NCBI GenBank assembly: GCA_016839055.1
Contig: JAEKNX010000020.1
Location: forward strand, 1-64,000
Reading direction: 5' to 3'
Source: Spirochaetales bacterium
Lineage (GTDB): Bacteria > Spirochaetota > Spirochaetia > UBA9216
DNA length: 64,000 nt
Made by a program: the position numbers and the translations under genes. This document shows positions 18,732-28,028 of this stretch, piece by piece (the first letter of the stretch is position 1; each line of letters begins with the position of its first letter). Under the pieces are notes generated by a model. The model had not been told where the DNA came from. It was given only the letters and a program-made list of their open reading frames with translations, and made no database searches.

Positions 18732-18862
18732 GAGGAATGATAAAAAGCATCCATGCTTTTTATCATTTTGAAGTTTGAACGTTTGCGTTCAAACTTCACT
18801 CCCAACTATCTGCCATCGGTGCTGCTGTGCAGCCCTGGCAGAAATTTTGTAGGAGGAATGAT
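18729..18862. repeat. Hairpin-rich insertion between direct repeats TAGGAGGAATGAT
   Basis: The 13-base sequence TAGGAGGAATGAT, which is stop codon plus Shine-Dalgarno plus start, occurs at 18729-18741 and again at 18850-18862. Between them are two strong hairpins: AATGATAAAAAGCAT (18736-18750) with its exact complement at 18753-18767, and GAAGTTTGAACG (18770-18781) with its exact complement at 18786-18797 around a TTTG loop. A third weaker stem pairs CTGCCA (18810-18815) with TGGCAG (18836-18841). Confidence 0.85.
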
Positions 18863-19478
18863 GTTTGCTATTATAGAAAAAGGCGGGATCGTGATGATCT
18901 TCATCCTGTTGTTGTCTGTTGTTGCTGCTGTGATTATTATAGAAAGGCTGCTGTTTTTTAGAAGAATAAGAGGTGATGAGGAAAAGATGATCGCTAACCT
19001 CAGGGGAGCGCTGGATCAAAATCATTTTTATGAAGCTATTGCCATATGTGAAAGTGATCCGACTCCGATGTCGAATTTAATGAAGGTCGGAATTGAGCAT
19101 AGGTTTTACTCACAGGCTGAAATTAAGGAAGCAATAATGGGGGCGGCTAATATGGAAGTCCCCCGGCTTGAAAAGCATATTTCGGTGCTGGGTACAATTG
19201 CCCATATTGCGCCCCTTCTCGGACTTCTGGGAACTGTAACGGGAAATATCAAAGCTTTCGGAATTCTAGGCACGGCCGGGGCTATTGGAGATCCAGGCCT
19301 TCTTGCCTCCGGAATATCAGAAGCGCTGCTGACCACTGCCGCTGGGCTCATTGTTTCTATACCCGCGACGGTCTTCTACAATCATCTCGCCTCGAGAGTA
19401 AATCACATAATTTTGCGGATGGAGAACAGTGTCAATGAACTTGTACTCCTCCTGAAAGGAAAGGATAATGTTTTTTAA
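18861..19478 (+). CDS. MotA/TolQ/ExbB-family proton channel protein
   Basis: Inner-membrane proton-channel subunit of the ExbB/TolQ family, 205 residues. Three membrane segments are visible: about 10-28 (IVMIFILLLSVVAAVIII), about 110-130 (IAHIAPLLGLLGTVTGNI), and about 155-175 (ALLTTAAGLIVSIPATVFYN), with the conserved small-residue GLLGTV motif. An upstream frame extends to 18753 but runs through a hairpin region; I chose ATG 18861, four bases after AGGAGG, which gives the usual N-terminus. The next gene (ExbD) overlaps by 11 bases. Confidence 0.93.
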   Translation: MFAIIEKGGIVMIFILLLSVVAAVIIIERLLFFRRIRGDEEKMIANLRGALDQNHFYEAIAICESDPTPMSNLMKVGIEHRFYSQAEIKEAIMGAANMEVPRLEKHISVLGTIAHIAPLLGLLGTVTGNIKAFGILGTAGAIGDPGLLASGISEALLTTAAGLIVSIPATVFYNHLASRVNHIILRMENSVNELVLLLKGKDNVF

Positions 19479-19881
19479 GAGGAGATTAACTACTTCGGTA
19501 AAGGCTGATATGGTACCCATGATCGATGTTGTATTTCAGCTTGTAATCTTCTTCATGGTCTCTAGTACTTTTATCCAAACTCCCGGAATTTCAATCGTGC
19601 TGCCTGAATCTTCCACGACTGAATCGGTAACAATGACACGAATGGTTATTACGGTAGTCTCTGAGGACGAGTTGTATCTTAATAAGGATGTCTATAACCT
19701 CAGCGGTATTGGAACGGCTCTCGCGGAGTTTTCCGATGAAGAAAAACAGGAACTGAGCGCCGTTATTATAGAGGGTGACCAGGAAGTCTCGTATGAACTG
19801 CTGGTGAAAGTTTTGGATTTACTCAGAATTAACCGTTTTAAAGGGGTGAATTTAAGGATGAGGACAGCGGAAGAAACATGA
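19468..19881 (+). CDS. ExbD/TolR-family protein
   Basis: A 137-residue partner of the ExbB-like protein. One membrane segment (about 16-36, VPMIDVVFQLVIFFMV) carries the conserved proton-carrying aspartate D20. The remaining residues form the periplasmic ExbD domain. ATG overlaps the exbB end by 11 bases with AAAGGA upstream, and its stop overlaps the tonB start. Together with its neighbours it should convert proton-motive force into motion of the TonB-like protein. Confidence 0.93.
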   Translation: MFFKRRLTTSVKADMVPMIDVVFQLVIFFMVSSTFIQTPGISIVLPESSTTESVTMTRMVITVVSEDELYLNKDVYNLSGIGTALAEFSDEEKQELSAVIIEGDQEVSYELLVKVLDLLRINRFKGVNLRMRTAEET

Positions 19882-20906
19882 CAGATGACAGAAAACGGTT
19901 TCTGTTCAGCATTGCTTTCGCGCTCATACTTCATCTTGCAGTGTTGATCCTGATCGGTTTAAACAGTTTTAATTACGAGATTCCCAAAGATTACGGTCCG
20001 CTGCTTGTTGAGATTACTCCGCCGATCAGGGAAATAATTGAAGAACAAGCTATAAAAGTCCCTGTGGCAGAAACCATTAAGGAGCATCAGGATCCTCAGC
20101 CTGCACCCGCGCCTTCGGTAGTCATTCAGAAGCCGGCCGTTTCGAAATCACAGACTGTGCCCTCGGCCAGCGTTCCCGTGAAACCAGCTGACAGGGCGGA
20201 GCCTCGTCCTGCGGTGGCCTCTTATTCGCGTTCTGAGCCGGATGAAGACTTTATTGCCGCCCTTAAAAACCGTTCTGCCGGAACTGAGGGGGTAGATGCA
20301 AGGGCATTGTTCGGGGATGAGACGGTTCCGTCCTCAACCGACAGGCCGGATGCGTTTCAGGCCTCCGGGCAGGCCTCGTCATCGGAGGTCGTTCTCTCTG
20401 ACCTCCCCGCCGCCCGGGAAGAGGACTACCGAACCAATGTTAAAACTTCGTCCGAATCAAGGGTGCCGTCAGTTCTTGAGAAAGATGTTTTAAGTTCCCT
20501 CGACGCGAGTCTTTCTGCCGGTGCTGATGCCCCGTCCGCGGCGAAGACGGGACCCTATTCTACAGTCTCGGCAACCGAAACATCCGCATTTTCCGGCACC
20601 TCTCCACTTATTACTTTTGAGAACCAGGACGCTCAAAGAGAACTCGCAAAATGGGCGCATCCTGAAATACCTGATGAGATCAGGGAGGAAGGAGCGAGAA
20701 GGTATACCGTTGTAATAGACTTCCTCGTCGATGCCGACGGGCTGGTAAGTTCTCTGATGCTCAGAAAACCGTCTGGAAAGGCCGAGATAGACGCGGCGGT
20801 TCAGTCGGCTCTCAGAACCTGGGTGTTCGAACAGGCCGTCTCAAATGATTCAGACAGCCGTAAAAAGATTCCTGCAACACTTACATATGTTATTGAAATT
20901 AAGTAG
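19878..20906 (+). CDS. TonB-like energy transducer
   Basis: A 342-residue protein with one N-terminal membrane helix (about 10-29), a long Pro/Ala/Ser-rich periplasmic spacer (about 40-240) and a C-terminal TonB domain (about 250-342) with YTVVIDFLVDADGLVSS, KPSGKAEIDAAVQSALRTW and a final TYVIEIK strand. It has the usual architecture but a spacer longer than in E. coli TonB. Translationally coupled to ExbD by an ATGA overlap. No TonB-dependent receptor gene was recognised in the window, so its outer-membrane partner is unknown; the barrel candidate at 17049 is the nearest one. Confidence 0.88.
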   Translation: MTDDRKRFLFSIAFALILHLAVLILIGLNSFNYEIPKDYGPLLVEITPPIREIIEEQAIKVPVAETIKEHQDPQPAPAPSVVIQKPAVSKSQTVPSASVPVKPADRAEPRPAVASYSRSEPDEDFIAALKNRSAGTEGVDARALFGDETVPSSTDRPDAFQASGQASSSEVVLSDLPAAREEDYRTNVKTSSESRVPSVLEKDVLSSLDASLSAGADAPSAAKTGPYSTVSATETSAFSGTSPLITFENQDAQRELAKWAHPEIPDEIREEGARRYTVVIDFLVDADGLVSSLMLRKPSGKAEIDAAVQSALRTWVFEQAVSNDSDSRKKIPATLTYVIEIK

Positions 20907-20915
20907 AATACCCGC

Positions 20916-21569
20916 ATGGAAATCAAAGGGATAGGTTTTGACATCGACGGGACATTATACAGCAACTGCTTTATGTATCTATGTACAATACCGTCATTTA
21001 TTAAGCACCCCCGTCTGGTCTGGCATTTCGGCAGGGTTCGTGCGGACATCAGGGAAATCCGGCCGGTAGAAAACTACCGGAGGCTGCAGGCAGGACTCAT
21101 CGCCGGTTCGATTGGAAGGCCCGAGATTGAAATCCGGGCCAGAGTCGAAAAGCATCTCTATGAGGACTGGGAAAAATCATTCAGGATTATAAAACCGTTC
21201 AGCGGGATAGGGGAGGGACTCCTCGAACTGCGGTCAAAGGGCTATAAGCTTGGGGTTATGTCTGATTTTCCGGTCCAGAACAAATTGAAGTATCTTGGTC
21301 TTGAAGACTGGGACTGTTCATTCACCTCGGAGAGTACGGGTTATCTGAAGCCTCATCCGGAACCCTTCCTCGAACTCGCGCGCCGGATGGGGCTGTCTCC
21401 TGAAGAGATTCTTTATGTCGGCAATTCATACAGCAAGGATATCATCGGAGCCGCAGATGTCGGGATGAAGACCGCCCATTTTGCCCCATCCGTCCGCGCC
21501 GGAAGCATTGCTGATTTTACGTTCAGAAAATATCCTGATTTATTTAAGTATATCCTGAATAAGGACTGA
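20916..21569 (+). CDS. HAD-superfamily hydrolase
   Basis: Probable phosphatase of the haloacid-dehalogenase superfamily, 217 residues. Motif I is DIDGTLY with nucleophile D9 and acid/base D11; motif II is the VMSDF segment; motif III/IV are the lysine in GYLKPHPEPF and the acidic GNSYSKDIIGA. A helical cap lies between motifs I and II. Substrate unknown. It starts nine bases after the TonB-like gene without an obvious Shine-Dalgarno, so it is probably cotranscribed with the Ton-like cluster. Confidence 0.88.
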   Translation: MEIKGIGFDIDGTLYSNCFMYLCTIPSFIKHPRLVWHFGRVRADIREIRPVENYRRLQAGLIAGSIGRPEIEIRARVEKHLYEDWEKSFRIIKPFSGIGEGLLELRSKGYKLGVMSDFPVQNKLKYLGLEDWDCSFTSESTGYLKPHPEPFLELARRMGLSPEEILYVGNSYSKDIIGAADVGMKTAHFAPSVRAGSIADFTFRKYPDLFKYILNKD

Positions 21570-21734
21570 TTATCTGGCAGATCCTGTCACGCCGGCTCGG
21601 CGGCAATTTCTCATTAAGATAGGAAGGCGAAACCCTGTATAGCCTAACCTTCACCTCTAACTTCCGAAAAAATATTGACAATAATCACGATCTGGTAGAA
21701 GATGTTATTTAGGGGTTCTGTACTCAACACCCCC

Positions 21735-21765
21735 GGAGGGATGTATAGCAGTAACTGGGGGGGCT
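21735..21765 (+). promoter_or_regulatory. G7 tract and possible decoy start before the coiled-coil gene
   Basis: A GGAGGG at 21735-21740 abuts an ATG (21741) that opens a short out-of-frame reading frame. A run of seven G (21757-21763) lies just before the real ATG at 21766. CCCCC (21730-21734) can pair with the G-run. Removing one G would join the short frame to the long gene and add eight residues. Confidence 0.45.
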
Positions 21766-24700
21766 ATGTTATTCTCAATTGGAAATATAATAACGTTATT
21801 AATAGTATTAATTATACTAGCACTTTATAGGCAGCTGGATAGAAATAATCGTTCACTTGATAAGGTCAGACGATACACTGAAAAAGTGACTTCCGATATA
21901 GAAGTCTTTGTAGATCAGAAAACTCAGGACATGAAAAATCTTGCAATCGAGATTGATGTACATCAGAAAACCGGAAAAGAGGTTCTCAAGCGTGTTTCGG
22001 CAATTGAGGAAGGGATATCTACCCGTGCCGAGGACATTTATTCGATTAATGATCGTATTAACAAATATGATACGGCAATAAATGAACTCGTCGGTATGAC
22101 CGGAAAGGTTGATGAGAATCTTCAGCGGCTTCATCAGGAATCTGAATTTGTAGACAAGGTTGGGCGTCGGCTTAAAGATGTCCAGGGAAGGATTGTCCAG
22201 TTAGAAAAAAGTATTCCGGCCCTAAGCGCTGAGTTTGCAGTTAAAAATGAGAAGGAGTTCGAGAAGCTCAGGATTGAACTGATGTCCGGAGTTGAACGTC
22301 AGGCGGCAGCCGTGATAGATAATGTCTCTGCCAGTGCTGATCGGGTTGATGAATTTACTGAGCACCTAAACTCCCTCGAAGCCCGGCGAGATTCTGCTGC
22401 GTCCGAGACTATGGAGCTGGTAAGGCGGAAGCTTGATTCTGTCGTTGTGAAGGCTGATGAGCAGCTGAAGCAGCTTAATTCTGATTTTTCCATCAGCCTT
22501 GATTCTGTCCTCGCGTCAGCGGATAAGAAAAAGGACGAACTTAAATCTCAGCTTGACAATTCCGAGCATCGTTTTAGATTACATATTACAGAAATTGGCG
22601 ACGCTCTAAATGATAAACTCGTAGCCTTCCGGGACAGTATAAACAATCTCGAAGAAACCTATCAGCAGAATCTGAAAGAAGCGGCTGAGAACGCGAAGAT
22701 ACTCGAAGATGATGTATTTGACAGCCTGAAAAACTACATAGAAGAGCGGTCAAGGGCAACGAGGAAACAGCTTGATTCCGCCCTCGAAGAACTTAAGAAA
22801 TCTACAGTTGAATATAGTAAGGGTCTAAATGCTTCATTCGGTGAAAGTCAATCGGAAATAACTGTCTGGAGAACCAGACTCAGTAAGGATCTCGATGACG
22901 GAAGTCTCGATCTTCGGAACCGTCTTGACGATTTCGAAAAAGGAATGACGCAGCGTCTATCCGCGCTGGCTCCCGAGACAGATGCCAGGCTCGAGAAGAT
23001 AGAGGATAATTATGAGAGGATGATCACCGACTCCTCAGAGCGCCTCAATACAAAGTTTGAAACAAGATTTAAAGATCTTGATGTGTCTATTGAGACTTTC
23101 CGGGAACATCAGCAGCAGACGCTGGCGGAAATCACCGAGAGCGCCGATAAGGCCGTGAGTGAGAATCGGACTGAAGTTTTTAAACGAATAGATGATATGA
23201 TTGCCGTCGTAAATGATAAAGAGACTCAATTGTCTGAGTTTGAGGAAAATCTTGCATATAAACTGACTAGAATTGAAGAAATAACCGCCGATATCGATCT
23301 TCTTGAAAACAATCTGAAGCAGATGGTGGACAGATCGGTTGATGAGGTTAATGGAAACTTCGAAGACATTAAGGTCGAGATGACCGCCCGATGGCAGCGC
23401 AGCAGTGACGGTCTGAATGATGATATACATTCAGACCGGCAGATCATGGCCGAACTGGAAGCGGAGCTTGATACCCTGAAGGCCACAGCCTGTACGAATG
23501 TATCGGCCAGACTCAAAGATTTTGAGGATGGATTTTTTGATGATCTGAAGGATAAAAGCGGGCTGATGAAGAAGCAGCTTGAGCAGTGGGAGCAGTCGGT
23601 TGATCAGAGGCTGATCCTGCTAACCGAAACTTCAGTTAGCTCACGTAAAGAGCTCGAGGGCAGCTATAATGACGAGCTTAACCTGAAGGTTGTCGGGCTA
23701 AGGGAAAAGACTTCGGAAGAGTTCATGAAGTATGAACAGCAGGTCGAGGGATATCACGGAATAGTAAAAGAAAAACTCGGAATGATCGACGCTTCCATAG
23801 AGAAGACGAAGGCTGAGGTTCAGTCTCAGGTTGTTGAAGCGAATGCGGAGCTTGAGAGTCATTTTCAGTCCGAGCTTGATAAGACGAAGGTCTCGATTGA
23901 GACCGAGATTGGACGATTTAGCCGTGAAGCCGACATTGCTCTGCGAGAAATTGAAGAGCACGTAACGAGTGATCGAACGAGAATTCAGGGCCTGCTTGAA
24001 GTTCAGACGAATGAGCTGGAGCTGTGGCAGTCCAGACTGCGCCAGCAGCTGACAGAAACCGAGAATGGAGTACAGGAACATTATTCGGGCATGAAGTCCG
24101 AAGCCGCAGATCGTATGGCGGAAATACGTGAAGCCATGGCTAATCAGCGCAGTGATTTTGACAGCCTGACCGGGGATGTCCAGCGCCGAAGCAGGGAGCT
24201 TCAGAATGATCTTGAACAACAGCTCAAGGATTTTGAAGTCAAATCTGATGAAATTATTGATGGGTTCACGCTTGCTAATAAGAGAATGTATGAAAAACTT
24301 GATGAGCAGAACCGTGAATTGTCATTTACACTTTCCGAAATTGATAAACAGCAGAAAACATTCATTGCTCAGACAAGGATTTTTGATCGTGCCGATTCGA
24401 TGAAGGAAGCTCTTGAGACTGGAGTTGGTGAACTGAAATCCGAAGTAATCAGGGTAACGGTGCAGGCAAATGAAATAAGAGATGCTGAGAAGAAATTCCT
24501 GGCAATACGGAAGCAGGCCGAAGATATTTCTTCTAAGATGGCAAAATTTGCCTCCGATAAACGTAAGATTGAAGAGCTTGAGGATGATTTCAAGAGGCTG
24601 ATGAGCATCTCCCAATCAGTTGATATAAAGCTTAATCAGGTTACAGCGGCGGATGACGGCCTGCAGCTTATTCAGGCAAGGCTGAAGGAATTGGACGGAT

Positions 24701-25248
24701 TGCAGAAAGAAGTCGAAGGCCGTTATGAGAGACTTCAGAAAAAGGAAATTATCGTTGATTCTACAATTAATGGAGTGGACAGGAGTTTTAAGCAGCTTAA
24801 TGAACTTGATCATTTAATTTCGGTGATCGAGGATCGCAGTACGCCTTTGACAAACAGACTCGATGAGCTTACCCGGAGAATTGACTTTCTCTCTAAAAAT
24901 AAAAAGCAGATAGATACGGCAATCAGCCATATTGAAGTATTAGATACCACCCTCCTTGATCTTGAAGACAGGATAGACCGAATGCAGAAGGCCCGTGAGT
25001 GGCTTGCCGGAACTGAAACAAGGCTTGAAGAAGTTAATAAACAGGCTCAGGAGCAGGTCCGTCTCCTGGGCACCCTTGTTAAAGACTCGAACAGCAAGGC
25101 GAAAAGCAGCGGAGCTCCTCCGATGGAAATCAGGGATGTGGTTATAAAACTTGCTCATCAGGGCTGGACTGTGGAGCAGATAGCGCGCTCTACGAAGCTG
25201 GCAAGGGGAGAAGTTGAACTAATACTGGAACTTCAGCCTAAAAAGTAG
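21766..25248 (+). CDS. Giant coiled-coil protein (SpiroCoCo type)
   Basis: A 1160-residue protein that is nearly all heptad-repeat coiled coil. An N-terminal membrane segment (about 4-22) is followed by about 1080 residues of charged helix, and the last 40 residues form a small helix-turn-helix-like module (VVIKLAHQGWTVEQIARSTK). This architecture matches a protein type that I know only from spirochaetes; its function is not established, although a cytoskeletal or periplasmic-filament-related tether is plausible. Start chosen at ATG 21766 because the membrane segment follows directly. The only purine-rich stretch upstream is the G7 tract. Separate from the Ton-like cluster by about 200 bases. 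Confidence 0.9.
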   Translation: MLFSIGNIITLLIVLIILALYRQLDRNNRSLDKVRRYTEKVTSDIEVFVDQKTQDMKNLAIEIDVHQKTGKEVLKRVSAIEEGISTRAEDIYSINDRINKYDTAINELVGMTGKVDENLQRLHQESEFVDKVGRRLKDVQGRIVQLEKSIPALSAEFAVKNEKEFEKLRIELMSGVERQAAAVIDNVSASADRVDEFTEHLNSLEARRDSAASETMELVRRKLDSVVVKADEQLKQLNSDFSISLDSVLASADKKKDELKSQLDNSEHRFRLHITEIGDALNDKLVAFRDSINNLEETYQQNLKEAAENAKILEDDVFDSLKNYIEERSRATRKQLDSALEELKKSTVEYSKGLNASFGESQSEITVWRTRLSKDLDDGSLDLRNRLDDFEKGMTQRLSALAPETDARLEKIEDNYERMITDSSERLNTKFETRFKDLDVSIETFREHQQQTLAEITESADKAVSENRTEVFKRIDDMIAVVNDKETQLSEFEENLAYKLTRIEEITADIDLLENNLKQMVDRSVDEVNGNFEDIKVEMTARWQRSSDGLNDDIHSDRQIMAELEAELDTLKATACTNVSARLKDFEDGFFDDLKDKSGLMKKQLEQWEQSVDQRLILLTETSVSSRKELEGSYNDELNLKVVGLREKTSEEFMKYEQQVEGYHGIVKEKLGMIDASIEKTKAEVQSQVVEANAELESHFQSELDKTKVSIETEIGRFSREADIALREIEEHVTSDRTRIQGLLEVQTNELELWQSRLRQQLTETENGVQEHYSGMKSEAADRMAEIREAMANQRSDFDSLTGDVQRRSRELQNDLEQQLKDFEVKSDEIIDGFTLANKRMYEKLDEQNRELSFTLSEIDKQQKTFIAQTRIFDRADSMKEALETGVGELKSEVIRVTVQANEIRDAEKKFLAIRKQAEDISSKMAKFASDKRKIEELEDDFKRLMSISQSVDIKLNQVTAADDGLQLIQARLKELDGLQKEVEGRYERLQKKEIIVDSTINGVDRSFKQLNELDHLISVIEDRSTPLTNRLDELTRRIDFLSKNKKQIDTAISHIEVLDTTLLDLEDRIDRMQKAREWLAGTETRLEEVNKQAQEQVRLLGTLVKDSNSKAKSSGAPPMEIRDVVIKLAHQGWTVEQIARSTKLARGEVELILELQPKK

Positions 25249-25277
25249 TTGACGCTTCAAGACAACGTTATTATTTT
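25249..25277 (+). promoter_or_regulatory. Candidate grpE-dnaK promoter
   Basis: TTGACG (25249-25254) is followed after 17 bases by TATTTT (25272-25277). No CIRCE operator (TTAGCACTC spaced from GAGTGCTAA) is visible between the previous gene and grpE. Confidence 0.5.
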
Positions 25278-25355
25278 ATACGCAAGGAACTAAAAAGATT
25301 TAATTCTCTCTCGTAAAAAGATTGAGGAAGATCATCTGTACTTATAGAGGAATTT

Positions 25356-25997
25356 ATGGCAGAAGAAATAGAGGCTAAGGAAACCGAGCAGCCAGTGGCT
25401 CCGGAATCTTCCGAAGCGGCTCCGGATGAGGTCGTGTCCGAAGCCGATAAGGCTGAGACAAAAAAGAAAAAAGAATCGAAAGCGGACAGGGAAAAGAAAA
25501 AACTTCAGAATAAAATAGAGAAGCTTGAAAAGGCTTTGGATGAGTCGAAGGCTGAAGTTGATGAATTAAGAGATAAATATCTTCGAAAACAGGCTGATTT
25601 CGATAATTTTCGGAAGAGAATGCTTAGAGAAAAAGAAGACTCAATTAAATTTGCAAATACATCTTTGTTGATGGATATAATCAATGTTATTGATGATTTT
25701 GAACGAGCGCTTCAGTCATCGGAAGAATCAAGTGATTTCGGTGCATTTCATTCCGGTATCGAGATGATTGAAAAGCAGATGATCAGCATGCTTGAAACAA
25801 ACTGGGGATTGAAGCGTTTTGACTGCGCCGGCGAACCGTTCGACCCTGAGAAGCACGAGGCACTGCTTATGGAAGAGTCTGATGAATATGATGTTCAGAC
25901 TGTTATGGAAGATTTCATGAAAGGTTATATCCTTCATGACAGAGTAATAAGACATGCAAAGGTAAAGGTAAGTAAACCTATGCCTTTGACTGAATAA
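25356..25997 (+). CDS. grpE: Nucleotide exchange factor GrpE
   Basis: Exchange factor that releases ADP from DnaK. Length 213. An acidic/lysine-rich N-terminus (about 1-50), a long dimerisation coiled coil (about 50-95) with DKYLRKQADFDNFRKRM, and a C-terminal beta domain with the signature FDPEKHEALL and VIRHAKVKV. GAGGAATTT precedes the ATG. It lies 27 bases before dnaK. Note the absence of hrcA upstream, which is often the first gene of this operon. Confidence 0.96.
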   Translation: MAEEIEAKETEQPVAPESSEAAPDEVVSEADKAETKKKKESKADREKKKLQNKIEKLEKALDESKAEVDELRDKYLRKQADFDNFRKRMLREKEDSIKFANTSLLMDIINVIDDFERALQSSEESSDFGAFHSGIEMIEKQMISMLETNWGLKRFDCAGEPFDPEKHEALLMEESDEYDVQTVMEDFMKGYILHDRVIRHAKVKVSKPMPLTE

Positions 25998-26024
25998 GAT
26001 AACAACCTAGAAAGGAGAACTAAT

Positions 26025-27956
26025 ATGGGAAGAATTATCGGTATTGACCTTGGAACCACAAACTCATGTGTTGCGGTTATGGAGGGTGGCGAACCAGTCG
26101 TTATCCAGAACTCCGAAGGTCAGCGGACAACACCGTCGATCGTAGCTTTTACTGACAAGGAAGAACGACTTGTTGGACAGCCGGCGAAGAATCAGATGGT
26201 TACAAACCCTGAGAATACAATATTCTCGATTAAACGGTTTATGGGAAGAAAATACTCCGAGGTTCCGTCAGAATTACAGATGGTGCCTTATAATATAGTA
26301 GAAGGTGCGGGCGGCGATCTTAGAGTTGACTCGAGAGGCAAACATTTTTCTCCGCCGGAGATTTCGGCCGCGATTCTTCAGAAGATGAAGAAAACTGCTG
26401 AGGATTACCTCGGTGAGGCAGTAACCGAAGCCGTAATTACAGTACCTGCGTATTTTAATGACGCTCAGCGGCAGGCAACAAAAGATGCCGGAAAGATCGC
26501 CGGACTTGATGTGAAGCGTATTGTTAATGAGCCCACAGCGGCATCGTTGGCATATGGTCTTGTTCGTGAAAATAAGGAGGAAAAAATCGCTGTTTATGAC
26601 CTAGGCGGCGGAACCTTCGATATTTCAATTTTAGAGCTGGGCGACGGTGTTTTTGAGGTAAAATCTACTAATGGTGATTCTCACCTCGGCGGGGACAACT
26701 TCGACCAGGCCGTCATAGACTGGCTTGTAGGCAGTTTTAAAAAGGATCAGTCCATAGACCTGTCCAAGGACAAGATGGCGCTGCAGAGGCTCAGAGAGGC
26801 CGCAGAGAAGGCAAAAATAGAACTGTCAGCAAGACAGAGCACTGATATAAATCTACCGTTCATTACGGCTGATGCCTCAGGGCCCAAGCACTTGCAGTAC
26901 AACCTCACCAGAGCCCAGTTTGAGCAGATGTGCTCGGATCTTATTGAGAGGACAAGGCAGCCCTGTTTGAACGCCATCAAGGATGCCGGACTTTCGGCTT
27001 CCGAAATTGATGAGGTAATTCTGGTCGGAGGATCGACCCGAATTCCCGCAGTGCAGGAAATTGTAAAAAAGATTTTCGGGAAAGAGCCTAGCAAGGGTGT
27101 TAACCCTGATGAAGTTGTTGCCATGGGCGCGGCTATTCAGGGCGGTATTCTCGGCGGAGATGTCAAGGATGTTCTTCTTCTTGATGTAACACCGCTTTCA
27201 CTCGGAATTGAAACTCTCGGTGGCGTATCGACCAAGCTTATTGAAAGAAATACAACAATTCCGACGAGAAAGAGTCAGGTCTTCTCTACTGCGGCTGATA
27301 ACCAGACTGCTGTTTCGATCCATGTTCTCCAGGGTGAGCGTGAGATGGCCGCGCAGAACAGAACCCTCGGTAATTTTGATCTAGTAGGTATTCCTCCGGC
27401 ACCAAGGGGTGTTCCCCAGGTTGAGGTTGCCTTTGACATTGATGCAAATGGTATTGTTCATGTTTCAGCAAAGGATCTTGGAACCGGAAAGGAACAGAAG
27501 ATCAGGATCGAATCATCCTCAGGACTCTCGGAGAGCGAGATTGAGAAGATGGTGAAAGAGGCTGAAATAAACGCCGAAGCTGACAAAAAAGAGCGTGAGA
27601 ATGCTGAAGTGAAAAATGAGGCTGAGACTTTAGGATATGCGACTGAAAAATCACTGAAAGATTATGGTGATAAGGTTTCCGAAGAAGAGCGACAGAAAAT
27701 TCAGACTGCAGTCGATGAACTTAGATCAGCAATTTCGGCGAATGATGTAGAGCAGATGAAGGCCAAGATAGAAACTGTCAAAGAAGCGGCACACAAGCTT
27801 GCCGAAGAGATTTACAAGGACGCCGGAGCTAAGGCGCAGGAAGGCGGTTCGGGTGCCGAAGATGGACATGATCGGCCCGAGGAGGAGTCTCCCAGGAGCG
27901 GAAGTGTCGATGACGTTGATTTTGAAGTAGTAGATGATGAGGACGGAAAGAAGTAA
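26025..27956 (+). CDS. dnaK: Chaperone DnaK (Hsp70)
   Basis: ATP-dependent chaperone of 643 residues. The nucleotide-binding domain opens with [13 protein letters not shown] (about 5-17), includes [13 protein letters not shown] and [10 protein letters not shown], and is followed by the [10 protein letters not shown] linker and the substrate-binding domain; the C-terminus ends in an acidic DDEDGKK tail. AAAGGAGA lies upstream of the ATG. It is in a run with grpE and is separated from dnaJ by 160 bases holding two hairpins. Confidence 0.98.
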   Translation: MGRIIGIDLGTTNSCVAVMEGGEPVVIQNSEGQRTTPSIVAFTDKEERLVGQPAKNQMVTNPENTIFSIKRFMGRKYSEVPSELQMVPYNIVEGAGGDLRVDSRGKHFSPPEISAAILQKMKKTAEDYLGEAVTEAVITVPAYFNDAQRQATKDAGKIAGLDVKRIVNEPTAASLAYGLVRENKEEKIAVYDLGGGTFDISILELGDGVFEVKSTNGDSHLGGDNFDQAVIDWLVGSFKKDQSIDLSKDKMALQRLREAAEKAKIELSARQSTDINLPFITADASGPKHLQYNLTRAQFEQMCSDLIERTRQPCLNAIKDAGLSASEIDEVILVGGSTRIPAVQEIVKKIFGKEPSKGVNPDEVVAMGAAIQGGILGGDVKDVLLLDVTPLSLGIETLGGVSTKLIERNTTIPTRKSQVFSTAADNQTAVSIHVLQGEREMAAQNRTLGNFDLVGIPPAPRGVPQVEVAFDIDANGIVHVSAKDLGTGKEQKIRIESSSGLSESEIEKMVKEAEINAEADKKERENAEVKNEAETLGYATEKSLKDYGDKVSEEERQKIQTAVDELRSAISANDVEQMKAKIETVKEAAHKLAEEIYKDAGAKAQEGGSGAEDGHDRPEEESPRSGSVDDVDFEVVDDEDGKK

Positions 27957-27971
27957 GTGTAGCAGTTCCGG

Positions 27972-27999
27972 AGCAGGCGTTTTTAAAGGAACGCCTGCT
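27972..27999. terminator. Hairpin after dnaK
   Basis: AGCAGGCGTT (27972-27981) pairs exactly with AACGCCTGCT (27990-27999) across an 8-base loop. There is no following T-run, so it may act as an RNA-stabilising 3' end or weak terminator. Confidence 0.6.
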
Positions 28000-28028
28000 T
28001 AGTTAAGCTTTAAAATTATCTGACCAAT

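Noticed and set aside
18753-18860. N-terminal extension of the ExbB-like protein from an upstream start
   Set aside because: The extra residues run through a hairpin region, do not resemble ExbB/TolQ, and the ATG at 18861 has its own Shine-Dalgarno.
25249-25355. CIRCE operator for grpE-dnaK
   Set aside because: Neither half-site of the 9-9-9 consensus is present between the coiled-coil gene and grpE.
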